From IMG/VR virus record IMGVR_UViG_3300005253_000028, positions 1 to 43,972 of that record: a stretch of 43,972 bases of DNA. One strand, given 5' to 3'. This stretch comes from a virus. The position numbers were made by a program, and so were the translations under genes. Below, piece after piece: positions 26,360-33,315 of this stretch. The notes under the pieces were generated by a model, which made no database searches, was not told the DNA's origin, and saw only the letters and a list, made by a program, of their open reading frames with translations. Numbering within the stretch: position 1 is the first letter of the stretch; every line of letters begins with the position of its first letter.

Positions 26360-26763
26360 TGAACAAGGTTAAATTCTTGGCCTGGGACAAAAAGCAAAAT
26401 CAAATGTGCCAAGTCCTTATCTTAGATATGGTTGATGGAGAAAACTCCCTCATTCAACCACTAAGGCCTGATCCGAATTACTCTACTGATTTTTCAATGG
26501 AACCTTATTGGGAATCAAAGGAATTCCTTGAACTCAGGCAATACATAGGGCTCAAGAGCAAGCACGAGGTGGATATTTATGAGGGAGACATGGTTCTGCA
26601 TCCAGCTTACCCAGACCCGTTTACTATCAAGTTCATCAATGCCAGCTTTGGTGCTTGTGAAAAGGGAGAGAACTTCATCTTAGATACCATAGCTCCCCAG
26701 ATATGTGAAATCATCGGCAATATATATGAAGACCCAGAGTTGCTGGGGGAAAAGGAGTCTTAG
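26359..26763 (+). CDS. YopX family protein (134 aa)
   Basis: The N-terminal FLAWDKKQNQM and the central RQYIGLKSKHEVDIYEGDMV are the hallmark of YopX proteins found in many phages, with an SH3-like barrel around IYEGD. The function is unknown; some are small regulators. The ATG overlaps the preceding stop. Confidence 0.85.
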   Translation: MNKVKFLAWDKKQNQMCQVLILDMVDGENSLIQPLRPDPNYSTDFSMEPYWESKEFLELRQYIGLKSKHEVDIYEGDMVLHPAYPDPFTIKFINASFGACEKGENFILDTIAPQICEIIGNIYEDPELLGEKES

Positions 26764-26764
26764 G

Positions 26765-27040
26765 ATGAATGATAAAGTAACAATTGTTTTTGAGGATGAT
26801 GGTCAAGACTTTCTTGAATGGGATTTGGAGCGTAATCCACAGAGGCCGTTTGACTACTTAGTTATTGGCTGCCGACCTTTTCAAGATTGGTTATGGAAGG
26901 GGACGATAGTACACACTGAAAATCAAAGCCTAGGTCCCATTCTTGAGGTAACTACCCCAGCAGGTAGAAGGACTCGCGTGGTGCATCGCGTCAAGATGGT
27001 AAAGGAAACACAGAGAAAGGGGACTGATGAGCGACAATAA
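26765..27040 (+). CDS. Hypothetical protein (91 aa)
   Basis: AAAGGAGTCTTAGG precedes ATG 26765. The sequence is acidic at the N-terminus and basic at the C-terminus, with an internal beta-rich part (DYLVIGCRPFQDWLWKGTIV, ILEVTTPAGRRTRVVHRVKM) that could be a small barrel. No family is recognised. It overlaps the next gene by 14 bases. Confidence 0.6.
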   Translation: MNDKVTIVFEDDGQDFLEWDLERNPQRPFDYLVIGCRPFQDWLWKGTIVHTENQSLGPILEVTTPAGRRTRVVHRVKMVKETQRKGTDERQ

Positions 27041-27251
27041 GTTTTGCCCCATACTACTTGCAGGGCTCTATGCTGGAAACAATGAAGGGCAGTATTCCGA
27101 GAGTGCCCCTCTTTGCCACCACGACTGTGCCCTAATACTAGAGGGGAACCAAGGTGGCCTCGACTGCTGCTCAATCAAGGCGGTGCCGAAGATTCTGGAG
27201 GAGGTATTCGGGGCCCTGGAAAGACTGGCCGGGGTGCTAAGGAACCGATGA
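27027..27251 (+). CDS. Cys-rich small phage protein (74 aa)
   Basis: It begins MSDNKFCPILLAGLYAGN and has CHHDC and CC further on. Short proteins starting F/YCPILLAG with a few later Cys are common phage hypotheticals and probably bind zinc. The C-terminal half is an amphipathic helix. It overlaps both neighbours (GATGAG-type junctions), so it is part of one translation-coupled chain. Confidence 0.6.
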   Translation: MSDNKFCPILLAGLYAGNNEGQYSESAPLCHHDCALILEGNQGGLDCCSIKAVPKILEEVFGALERLAGVLRNR

Positions 27252-27517
27252 GTACCAATAAAGGCAACCCCTGTGTCTATAGCGCCGGTCCGATCCTGTG
27301 CCAGGAGGGGGTTTGCGCTAGTTGCGAGGTACATCACAAAAACCTACCCCTTTGCCAAAACAATACCCTGATCGTATGCACCAACGAACATCAAGAGTGC
27401 TCAAGGTGCCAAGTGGGGCTTGAGTGGGCCGGGAAGATGGCACTGATGCAAGATGCCTGGGTACTAAAGCGGGAGGGGCCTTTTACACCCCTATCAGAAG
27501 CGGAGGACATAGAATGA
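27248..27517 (+). CDS. Cys-rich small protein (89 aa)
   Basis: ATG 27248 overlaps the preceding stop. Eight Cys residues occur in the first 60 positions (CQEGVCASCEV, CQNN, CTNEHQECSRC), enough for two zinc sites. A helical C-terminus follows. No family is recognised. The stop overlaps the next start. Confidence 0.58.
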   Translation: MSTNKGNPCVYSAGPILCQEGVCASCEVHHKNLPLCQNNTLIVCTNEHQECSRCQVGLEWAGKMALMQDAWVLKREGPFTPLSEAEDIE

Positions 27518-28146
27518 AAGAGCGCCCGATCCTCTTTAGCGGCCCGATGGTGAGAGCCCTACTCCGGGAAGTTGACCCAAAGACCATGACTCGGCGCGTG
27601 GTTAAACTGCCTGATGCCCCGAATCATCTAGGGGATTGGGAGCCTACTTTTCTTGGCGGTGATGGCACAACCACAGATTCAAGAGGGGTGTTAGTGCCGA
27701 GAATAGAGGGTATTTGGCATACGAGAACTGGTAAGTTTATCAAGTGCCCCTACGGTCAGCCCGGCGACCGGCTCTGGGTGAAGGAGACATGGCGTGAACC
27801 TGTCAGTGAAGGCTCAGGATATATAGACTATCTTGCGGACCACATCACTAAGCCGAGCTTTATCATATGGCGCCCGTCTATCTTCATGCCCCGAAAATTC
27901 AGTCGCATACTCCTGGAGATAACGGCGGTGCGGGTCGAGCGGTTGCAGGAGATATCAGAGGAAGATGCCAAAGCGGAAGGTTGGCCTGTGCCTGAGTTGG
28001 GTACGGAGATAAGTATACGCAAAGCAGTGCCGGTTATTTGGTTTTGTGACCTCTGGGACAGCATCAACGCCAAGCGGGGATATTCCTGGAAGTCGAACCC
28101 ATTCTGCTGGGTGGTGGAGTTCAAAAGGATAACTACAAGAGAGTAG
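27514..28146 (+). CDS. ASCH-domain phage protein (210 aa)
   Basis: It starts MKERPILFSGPMVRALL and continues with MTRRVVK. CPYGQPGDRLWVKETW follows, and after it RILLEITAVRVERLQEISEEDAKAEGW: the standard phage ASCH signature. ASCH folds resemble PUA domains and bind RNA or modified nucleosides; some cut or modify nucleic acids. The C-terminus has the usual late W/P/F pattern (NPFCWVVEFKRI). The stop codon lies inside a possible copy of the junction element (28136-28180). Confidence 0.8.
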   Translation: MKERPILFSGPMVRALLREVDPKTMTRRVVKLPDAPNHLGDWEPTFLGGDGTTTDSRGVLVPRIEGIWHTRTGKFIKCPYGQPGDRLWVKETWREPVSEGSGYIDYLADHITKPSFIIWRPSIFMPRKFSRILLEITAVRVERLQEISEEDAKAEGWPVPELGTEISIRKAVPVIWFCDLWDSINAKRGYSWKSNPFCWVVEFKRITTRE

Positions 28147-28180
28147 GGAGGCACTTTCATGGAACGTCAAGCACCAGAAA
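28136..28180 (+). repeat. Possible junction element, copy 0
   Basis: CAAGAGAGTAGGGAGGCACTT followed 15-17 bases later by GCACCAGAAAAAC closely resembles the 34168 copy in both end boxes and spacing. It spans the stop of the ASCH gene and the ATG (28159) of the next gene, so the right box is translated (APEK). It stands alone, 4.8 kb from the other copies, so chance similarity remains possible. Confidence 0.35.
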
Positions 28181-28749
28181 AACCCCCGGAGAACAAACAT
28201 TCCCCAACGCCGTGGAAAGCCGAAGACCGCACCCAAACATATCTCCTCGATGCTGGAGATAAAAGGGTTGCCTTTACCATGTTGAACTCCGAATTTGACC
28301 TTGAAAGAGCCCAGGCCAACCGCGACCTTATCCTTGATGCTGTCAACGGGCAGAAGGCGTTGGAGGAAGAGCTGGCAGAGATAAAAGACCAGATAAGGGA
28401 AAAGCTATTTATCAACAGGGGGCTTGCGGAGACGGTGAAGGCATTGCAAACGGCCCTCGACTCGAATGAGCAGATATTAACCCGAGTCAGTAGTTCGCGC
28501 GAACGCCTTAAAGAGGAACTCTCCAAGGTCAAGGCACAGAGGGATGAACTGGTAGCGGCTTGTGAGGTAATAAGCGACGTGTTTCCCGAGATAACAGAGA
28601 GTCCCATAGGGTCAGGGCTAGAAGGCACGTACCTTTCACCGGCAGGGACGATGATGCCCTCACAGCATATCGTGGCCTTACGGCAAGCCCTCGACAAAAT
28701 CAAAGAGGGACTGGACACGGAAACCATCTACAAAACCAAGGGAGGATGA
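28159..28749 (+). CDS. Ead/Ea22-like coiled-coil protein (196 aa)
   Basis: HSPTPWKAEDR near the N-terminus, then ANRDLILDAVNGQKALEEEL and a long coiled-coil (about 65-135), is the pattern of accessory phage proteins of the Ead/Ea22 kind, which carry an N-terminal beta domain and a leucine/charged helix. The function is unknown. Ribosome binding site GGGAGG lies eight bases from the ATG. Confidence 0.62.
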   Translation: MERQAPEKPPENKHSPTPWKAEDRTQTYLLDAGDKRVAFTMLNSEFDLERAQANRDLILDAVNGQKALEEELAEIKDQIREKLFINRGLAETVKALQTALDSNEQILTRVSSSRERLKEELSKVKAQRDELVAACEVISDVFPEITESPIGSGLEGTYLSPAGTMMPSQHIVALRQALDKIKEGLDTETIYKTKGG

Positions 28750-29018
28750 TGGAAAGTAAGTATTTCTTAACCGTTGACTGGTGCAGTGAGGGAAAGCGGG
28801 GTATCTTTTCCTCCGCGAGTGGTGATGTGTTCGGCTCAGATACCCAGCACACAGAGGACGAGATGGGCGAAATCTTAGGGGTCTTCTCCATGATCCTTAA
28901 CCCGCAATCCCTGGTATTCACGGAGGCCGAAGTCGCCAACTACACGGCTTTCTACCCACTGGCTGAGTATACGAACCATTATGGGGTTGTTCTACCGAAA
29001 GGGGAATCAGATGGATAA
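28749..29018 (+). CDS. Hypothetical protein (89 aa)
   Basis: GGGAGG precedes paired ATGs (28746, 28749) that overlap the preceding stop. The sequence is a mix of strands and helices (YFLTVDWCSEGKRGIFSSA, ESDG tail) with no motif. It overlaps the next gene by eight bases. No family recognised. Confidence 0.55.
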   Translation: MESKYFLTVDWCSEGKRGIFSSASGDVFGSDTQHTEDEMGEILGVFSMILNPQSLVFTEAEVANYTAFYPLAEYTNHYGVVLPKGESDG

Positions 29019-29169
29019 GGACCTCAAGCAATGGATCGGAGCCAGGGTAGAAGATGACACCCGCCTCGGGACAGTGGTGAATGTAATCACCCCAACGTGG
29101 TGGTGGGTGAGGTGGGATGATGATGAAGTTGACCGGGATGTCCATCCGGATGATGTCAAGGTTCTATAG
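29011..29169 (+). CDS. Small SH3-like protein (52 aa)
   Basis: AAGGGGAATC precedes the ATG. WIGARVEDDTRLGTVVNVI then WWWVRWDDDEVDRDVHPDDV has the strand pattern of a short SH3/KOW-like barrel, as in many phage mini-proteins. Probably a nucleic-acid or protein-binding module. A 6-bp hairpin (ATAGCC/GGCTAT, 29165-29184) covers its stop codon. Confidence 0.55.
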   Translation: MDKDLKQWIGARVEDDTRLGTVVNVITPTWWWVRWDDDEVDRDVHPDDVKVL

Positions 29170-29272
29170 CCAGCTTACCGGCTATGGCAACCGGGCCTTC
29201 GGTGAACCCGAGGGCGATGCCGAGCCGAACTGGGGCCTGGGGGTGGATACAGTGTTGCCACCGCTGTCCTGA
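29117..29272 (+). CDS. Doubtful overlapping frame; remainder to 29372 without a gene
   Basis: Three ATGs from 29117 open a 51-codon frame that overlaps the preceding gene by 53 bases and runs on to TGA 29272. Its C-terminal part (AFGEPEGDAEPNWGLGVD) looks protein-like, and GAGGTGGG lies upstream. Bases 29273-29372 hold only short inverted repeats and the ribosome binding site of the next gene. Alternatively the whole 29170-29372 stretch is non-coding. Confidence 0.3.
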   Translation: MMMKLTGMSIRMMSRFYSQLTGYGNRAFGEPEGDAEPNWGLGVDTVLPPLS

Positions 29273-29372
29273 AAGTCCTGCCAGGTGAACGGGGCACCGG
29301 ACACCAAGGCGTAACTGAAAGACATGTCGCAGGGACACGAAGCCCCCAGGTCAATATTAACGAAGGAGAATC

Positions 29373-29513
29373 ATGGACGAAACCAAACAGACCATAACCT
29401 ACGCCGAACCCTTCAGCGAAGGCAAAGATAACACCCTCCTCAACGGAGCCAAGCTATCTGAGGAAGATGCAAAGCACTTCTTTCCCGATATAGAACTGCC
29501 ATACAGACACTAA
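29373..29513 (+). CDS. Hypothetical protein (46 aa)
   Basis: CGAAGGAGAA precedes the ATG at a good distance. The product is acidic and polar (SEEDAKHFFPDIELPY) with no motif. It is followed after 14 bases by another mini-gene with TAAGGAGG, so both are clearly translated units. No function assigned. Confidence 0.6.
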   Translation: MDETKQTITYAEPFSEGKDNTLLNGAKLSEEDAKHFFPDIELPYRH

Positions 29514-29527
29514 GGAGGTACAAAACT

Positions 29528-29635
29528 ATGTGCTTTCCGCACGAAGATGGATGCTGTGGTATAGATGAAGGAGCTCCATGCCTACAGGAACCGCCACCAA
29601 AGGATGAGGATATTAACAAGGAGGTGACATTCTAA
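29528..29635 (+). CDS. Cys/Pro-rich mini-protein (35 aa)
   Basis: TAAGGAGGTACAAAACT precedes the ATG. The product has four Cys (MCFPHEDGCC ... CLQEP) plus His, enough for one zinc site, then a Pro-rich acidic tail. Its own end contains the ribosome binding site AAGGAGGTGACA for the RecB-like gene, with stop and start overlapping (TAATG). No family known. Confidence 0.55.
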   Translation: MCFPHEDGCCGIDEGAPCLQEPPPKDEDINKEVTF

Positions 29636-30288
29636 TGCCAGAGGAAACTAAGCAGAAGACCAAGATACACACGGTTTACAAGGTGGATGATAAGAGGGTT
29701 CCCAGTGTTACAACGATTCTGGGTGTCCTCGGGAAGCCCGCCCTGATTCACTGGGCGTGGCAATGTGGGGTTGACGGTTTGGACTACCGGAATGTCCGTG
29801 ACGAAGCTGCGGACATAGGCACCTTGGCCCACTATCTTATCATGTGCCACCTCAAAAATGAAAAGCCTAACACTTCGGAATACTCCCAAGAGAATATAGG
29901 GTTGGCTGAGAACTCGTTTCTTTCCTACCTTAACTGGGAGAAACAGCACACCCTCGTTCCGTTGATGGTGGAAACGCCTTTGACGCATGGGAAATATAAG
30001 TTTGGCGGGACCATTGATTGCTTTGCCATACTAGATGGCGAAACCGCCTTGATAGACTTCAAGACCGGCAAGGCTATCTATTCCGATATGTTCTATCAAC
30101 TTGCGGCCTACGTTGCCCTTATAGAGGCCGACCAACATGAGGTTAAGACATCCCGGATTCTCCGCATTGGGCGGACAGAGGACGAGGGTTTTGATGAGGT
30201 GGTGAGGGATGCTCTACCCCAAGAGTGGCAGTTGTTTCTTCATTGCCTTGGGGTCTACGATCTTCAAAAGGAAATAAAAAGGAGATAA
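29635..30288 (+). CDS. RecB-like PD-(D/E)XK exonuclease
   Basis: GTLAH (His66), GGTIDCFAILDG (Asp128), ALIDFKTGK (Asp141, Lys143) and YQLAAY (Gln155) are the ordered RecB/Cas4/YqaJ nuclease motifs, all intact in a 217-residue protein. It would be a metal-dependent DNA exonuclease acting in recombination or replication, probably paired with the OB-like protein encoded immediately downstream. It has no iron-sulphur Cys cluster, so it is not a Cas4. Strong ribosome binding site. Confidence 0.85.
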   Translation: MPEETKQKTKIHTVYKVDDKRVPSVTTILGVLGKPALIHWAWQCGVDGLDYRNVRDEAADIGTLAHYLIMCHLKNEKPNTSEYSQENIGLAENSFLSYLNWEKQHTLVPLMVETPLTHGKYKFGGTIDCFAILDGETALIDFKTGKAIYSDMFYQLAAYVALIEADQHEVKTSRILRIGRTEDEGFDEVVRDALPQEWQLFLHCLGVYDLQKEIKRR

Positions 30289-30290
30289 CA

Positions 30291-30734
30291 ATGCGAGAGA
30301 TTAGCGGAGTAGTCAAAAGCCGGGAGGAGAAGCAGGGGGCCAAGGGGCCATACTGTAAGATATCGGTACAGGGAGAGCTCTTCAATGTGTTCCCTCGCCA
30401 TGACTTCTATGAAATACCCCAGGTCGGCAAGTCCGTAAAGGTCATGCTGGAGCCCCAGGAAGGGACGAACTACTGGAACGTTGCCGGGATTAAACTTATG
30501 ACCCCCGAGGAAGCTGCCACAACCCCACCAGCGGCCACAGGAGCCCCGTCAGGGGGCCTTGACATACAACAGAGTATCCAACGTGGGGGATTCACCCATG
30601 ACGCCGCTGCGGTGGTTGCGGCACAGATAATAGCCGGGGAGTTGAAGACCATGTCAACGGACGAGATGGTGGCCAAAGTCCTGGAGGTAGAGGATGGGCT
30701 GTTCCAGGGTGTACGGAAACAGATGGGTCTCTAG
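30291..30734 (+). CDS. OB-fold ssDNA-binding-like protein (147 aa)
   Basis: Residues 1-70 (EISGVVKSREEKQGAKGPYC, VGKSVKVMLEPQ, NYWNVAGIKL) have the five-strand pattern of an OB fold. An Ala/Pro/Gly linker and a helical C-terminal domain follow (FTHDAAAVVAAQIIAGEL). Paired with a RecB-like nuclease, this suggests a single-strand-binding or annealing accessory protein. ATG 30291 follows AAGGAGATAAC. The call is by pattern and context. Confidence 0.6.
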   Translation: MREISGVVKSREEKQGAKGPYCKISVQGELFNVFPRHDFYEIPQVGKSVKVMLEPQEGTNYWNVAGIKLMTPEEAATTPPAATGAPSGGLDIQQSIQRGGFTHDAAAVVAAQIIAGELKTMSTDEMVAKVLEVEDGLFQGVRKQMGL

Positions 30735-30749
30735 GCCCCACCATTTTTT
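30724..30749 (+). terminator. Probable weak terminator after the OB-like gene
   Basis: TGGG (30724-30727) can pair with CCCA (30737-30740) over the stop codon, followed within three bases by a run of six T. The stem is short, so termination is likely partial. The promoter at 30762 restarts transcription. Confidence 0.45.
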
Positions 30750-30761
30750 ATAGCGTAAAAC

Positions 30762-30791
30762 TTGACTTATCCCTGTGAGTAATGATACAAT
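30762..30791 (+). promoter_or_regulatory. Sigma70-like promoter for the replication genes
   Basis: TTGACT (30762-30767), an 18-base spacer and TACAAT (30786-30791). The first downstream gene with a good ribosome binding site starts at 30813. It would drive the small protein, the DnaG-like zinc-finger gene, the iteron region and the ATPase. Confidence 0.7.
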
Positions 30792-30812
30792 AACGGTAAG
30801 GTGGTGGTATGT

Positions 30813-30998
30813 ATGGCTTACGACATAAACGATCTCGAAAAGTACGTCGACGAACAAAAAGAGAAGCTAAATCGTCGGCTCCGGGAGAGGTACAAACTCG
30901 CCAAAGACCTGGGGTTTAACTCGGCAGAATGTACGGCCCTCAAGCTCAAGAGCGTAGACACGATAAATAGATTGGCGAAGGAAAAAGGTTTGATTTAA
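30813..30998 (+). CDS. Small basic helical protein (61 aa)
   Basis: ATG 30813 is preferred over GTG 30801 because TAAGGTGGTGG then lies at the right distance. The product is a charged helix pair (DLEKYVDEQKEKLNRRLRER, then DTINRLAKEKGL) and may bind DNA or the primase-like protein encoded two bases downstream. No family recognised. Confidence 0.65.
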   Translation: MAYDINDLEKYVDEQKEKLNRRLRERYKLAKDLGFNSAECTALKLKSVDTINRLAKEKGLI

Positions 30999-30999
30999 G

Positions 31000-31593
31000 A
31001 TGGATTTTGACCGCGCATCCCTAAAGTACATGGCCCAGGCCAACCTACGGGGTAAGCCTACGGAGTGGCTGGTGTTCCACTTCCAGCACCTACAGGACGA
31101 ACTACAAAAGGTCAAAGACTACGAACACCTCACACCGGACGACCCCTACGTCTACTATGGCCTGTGTAGCCTGGATGCGCTGGTAAACGAGGTACAGAGA
31201 CGGCGCAGACTGTCCTATGCGGGGATCACAAACACCAACCGGGAGACCATTGAGGCCATCAAATCATCCTTGAAGATAGAGGATATCCTGGAGTGGTACA
31301 CAGAAGTATTCCTACACCAAAGGAACTGGACCTACAGGTGTACCCTCCACGGCCCTGACAACCACCCCTCCGGCTCCATAAAGGACAACAGGGCTCACTG
31401 TTTTGTTTGTGACCAGGGTGGGGATGTGTTCGATGTGGTCCAACTGTTTGAGCGAGTGAGCTTGCCCCAAGCGATGGCGAAACTCGCTCGTCATATAGGA
31501 ATTAACCTTGGTCCTATAAAGGGGGGTGGGGAGGGGTATAAGGGGAATTTCACAAAATCACAATACAATCGCAAAGCTACAGGGTGGTACTAG
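31000..31593 (+). CDS. DnaG-type CHC2 zinc-finger protein without TOPRIM
   Basis: Residues 114-150 contain C114-x2-H117 and C134-x2-C137 followed by GGDVFDVVQLFERVSLPQAM, the CHC2 zinc domain of bacterial DnaG primases, preceded by the IKSSLKIEDILEWY helix typical of its start. The N-terminal 80 residues are unrelated helices. The catalytic TOPRIM domain is absent and the protein ends 45 residues later. It may recognise single-stranded origin DNA and recruit host primase, or work with the ATPase. The iteron array follows at once. Confidence 0.82.
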   Translation: MDFDRASLKYMAQANLRGKPTEWLVFHFQHLQDELQKVKDYEHLTPDDPYVYYGLCSLDALVNEVQRRRRLSYAGITNTNRETIEAIKSSLKIEDILEWYTEVFLHQRNWTYRCTLHGPDNHPSGSIKDNRAHCFVCDQGGDVFDVVQLFERVSLPQAMAKLARHIGINLGPIKGGGEGYKGNFTKSQYNRKATGWY

Positions 31594-31605
31594 CGAACGT
31601 GGGGA

Positions 31606-31717
31606 GTGTGACAAGCAGTGTGACAAGAGTGTGACAGAATCGGCAAAAGCGTGACGAGTATGACCGCGTGTGACAAGTTGAAGCTAAGGTGTGACGGGTG
31701 TGACCACTGTGACAAAG
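31606..31717 (+). repeat. Nine-copy iteron array, probable replication origin
   Basis: Direct repeats of GTGTGACAAG or close variants begin near 31606, 31618, 31629, 31649, 31658, 31668, 31689, 31698 and 31708. The invariant core is TGAC, mostly GTGTGAC. Spacings are about 10-12 or 20-21 bases, one or two helical turns, placing all copies on one DNA face. An AT-rich stretch (AATAATATTTAG) follows at 31718. The position between the primase-like and ATPase genes fits iteron-controlled initiation, with the winged-helix ATPase as a candidate binder. Fixed spacers and long repeats are absent, so it is not a CRISPR. Confidence 0.8.
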
Positions 31718-31729
31718 GAATAATATTTA

Positions 31730-32614
31730 GTGTATCAAGAATTTAACGAACCCGAGGTACTCACCAAGGAAGCGGTTTTGGAATGGATAGGCGATGCGGA
31801 GGGGTGGTTTTCGGCAGATCAGTTAGACCGTGACCTGATAATTGTAGAGAGGGCGGGTAAGGCCAGCCGGAGGAAGATACTATCCAGGCTGGTTGAGGAA
31901 GGGCTTTTAGAACGCAAGGGTGGTAGGCATGGTTCATATAGACAAGTGGATGGGGAGGCCCACGAGATTGATTGGCAAGCGGCTAACCCCAATGCGGTTT
32001 TGGATTTGGAGTTTGCCTTCAACATCCATCATCATGTCAAACTGTTTCCCAAGAGCGTCATTATGATAGCCGGGGAAACCAACTCGGGAAAGACCGCCTT
32101 CATGTACGATTTCATCATAAGGAATATGCACAAGGAAATGCCCATCAACCTTTTTAATTCAGAGACCTCCGGGGAACAGATGCGGGAACGCTTTAATAAT
32201 TTTGGCATCGAGATACCCAACCCGGCTCCATTTAAAACCTATGAGCGTTACGATAACTTTGCCGATGTCATTCACCCGGACAAGATTTCTGTCATAGATT
32301 ATCTCGATCTAAATTCTGAGGTCTACATGATAGGTGAGGAAATAGAGCGCATCCGGCGCAAGCTCAAGAAGGGTGTAGCCGTGATAGCGATACAGAAAAA
32401 GTCGAAGCAAGAGCTGGGCCAGGGTGGAGTGTTCTCCATCAAGGCCTCGGCGTTGTACCTCTCGATGACCACGGGCGGCATCCTCACGCTGGTAAAAGGG
32501 AAGTCATGGCTGGACCCCAAAGACAATCCTAACGGGAAAAGCTGGAAATTTAAGTTGGTTGGGGGAGCGAAATTCGTGAACATTACTGAGATATTACCGG
32601 ATTGGCCGGAGTAA
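31730..32614 (+). CDS. Winged-helix/RecA-like replication ATPase (294 aa)
   Basis: Residues 10-75 form a winged helix-turn-helix (WFSADQLDRDL, SRRKILSRLVEEGLLERKGG). A RecA-like ATPase follows, with Walker A GETNSGKT (115-122), a second conserved segment NLFNSETSGEQMRERF and Walker B ISVIDYLD (Asp190). This is the architecture of phage origin-binding/DnaB-like or RepA-like helicase ATPases. GTG 31730 lies just right of the iterons and AT-rich DNA, so the protein may bind its own upstream region and control its expression. A weak AAAGGA ribosome binding site suggests low expression. Confidence 0.8.
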   Translation: MYQEFNEPEVLTKEAVLEWIGDAEGWFSADQLDRDLIIVERAGKASRRKILSRLVEEGLLERKGGRHGSYRQVDGEAHEIDWQAANPNAVLDLEFAFNIHHHVKLFPKSVIMIAGETNSGKTAFMYDFIIRNMHKEMPINLFNSETSGEQMRERFNNFGIEIPNPAPFKTYERYDNFADVIHPDKISVIDYLDLNSEVYMIGEEIERIRRKLKKGVAVIAIQKKSKQELGQGGVFSIKASALYLSMTTGGILTLVKGKSWLDPKDNPNGKSWKFKLVGGAKFVNITEILPDWPE

Positions 32615-32623
32615 AGGAGACAC

Positions 32624-32713
32624 ATGAGGCTGACGAATTGGGGTAACGCTCCTGATAAAAGCGGGAAAATGACCCACGCCAGCGCCTTCCTGGAGCAACT
32701 GAGGCAGTTATGA
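32624..32713 (+). CDS. Mini-protein (29 aa)
   Basis: AAAGGAGACAC precedes the ATG and the stop overlaps the next start (TTATGA), so it behaves as a coupled gene. The sequence is polar with a short C-terminal helix (ASAFLEQLRQL). Too short to classify. Confidence 0.5.
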   Translation: MRLTNWGNAPDKSGKMTHASAFLEQLRQL

Positions 32714-33003
32714 CAGACTGGAAAGATACCGTGATGAAAGCAAATGATCTGTGCCTCAAGGTATGCCAGGACCATCGCACTCGCACACTTGAAGGAAAGA
32801 ACTGCGACGGCCTAGACTGTGAGGAGTGCCAACTAAAAGCCCAAGCCGGGATATCCTTTAAGGCTGGAGGGCAAGGGGTAGTGGATTGGGTAGTAAAGAA
32901 AATGCATCTCAACTTTGGGGACTGGTGGGAGTGGGAAAAGCAGATCAAAGCCTGGGGGCTGGTGGGCGATGGTGATAAAGAACCAACCGATTCAAGAGAT
33001 TAG
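32710..33003 (+). CDS. Hypothetical protein with four-Cys cluster (97 aa)
   Basis: The ATG overlaps the preceding stop. Cys residues at CLKVC, CDGLDCEEC could hold a zinc ion; the C-terminal half is Trp-rich (FGDWWEWEKQIKAWGL). The last five codons (DSRD plus stop) are supplied by the left box of the junction element at 32991. No family recognised. Confidence 0.55.
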   Translation: MTDWKDTVMKANDLCLKVCQDHRTRTLEGKNCDGLDCEECQLKAQAGISFKAGGQGVVDWVVKKMHLNFGDWWEWEKQIKAWGLVGDGDKEPTDSRD

Positions 33004-33035
33004 GGTTTTAACATCTGAGAGATATTCACCAGGAG
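32991..33035 (+). repeat. Junction element, copy 1
   Basis: TTCAAGAGATTAGGG at the left end and TATTCACCAGGAGG at the right, 34 bases from CAAGAG to CACCAG. The left box encodes the end of the upstream gene, and the right box runs straight into the ribosome binding site (AGGAGG) of the zinc-ribbon/HTH gene at 33043. AGAT (32996-32999) can pair with ATCT (about 33012-33015). Confidence 0.75.
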
Positions 33036-33042
33036 GTAACCC

Positions 33043-33315
33043 ATGACAACGTCAACCCTAGCGCGGTGTGAAAGGTGTGGAGGCAATCTATACCCTTATG
33101 AAGGAGGGATGAAGTGTCTCCAGTGTTCGAGGAGCTTTGGAGGGAAAGAGCCGGAGTCAAGGGTAGCGCCGAAGCATTACACCCGTGGGTTCAAGGAGAT
33201 GGTGGTAAAGCAGGCCTTGAGGGTAGGGAACTATGCGCTGGTGGGCAGGCAGTTGGGGGTAAGCGACAAGTTGGTACAGCACTGGGTAGCGGGGAGGCAT
33301 GATGGAAAACGATAG
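33043..33315 (+). CDS. Zinc-ribbon plus helix-turn-helix DNA-binding protein (90 aa)
   Basis: CERCGG and CLQCSRSF form a zinc ribbon at residues 9-30. The C-terminal half (YTRGFKEMVVKQALRVGNYA, LVGRQLGVSDKLVQHWVAG) is a transposase/Tc3-type helix-turn-helix. Likely a sequence-specific DNA binder and possible regulator, with no catalytic domain. It overlaps the next gene. It lies directly behind a junction element and could be tested as its binder. Confidence 0.75.
   Translation: MTTSTLARCERCGGNLYPYEGGMKCLQCSRSFGGKEPESRVAPKHYTRGFKEMVVKQALRVGNYALVGRQLGVSDKLVQHWVAGRHDGKR

Noticed and set aside
29635-30288. Cas4
   Set aside because: RecB-like motifs are present but the four-Cys iron-sulphur cluster is missing and no cas genes are nearby.
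31606-31717. CRISPR array
   Set aside because: The repeats are only about 10 bases with 0-11 base gaps and no unique spacers of fixed length; they fit iterons.
31730-32614. Complete DnaB helicase
   Set aside because: It lacks the DnaB N-terminal domain and is too short; it has a winged helix plus a RecA-like ATPase instead.
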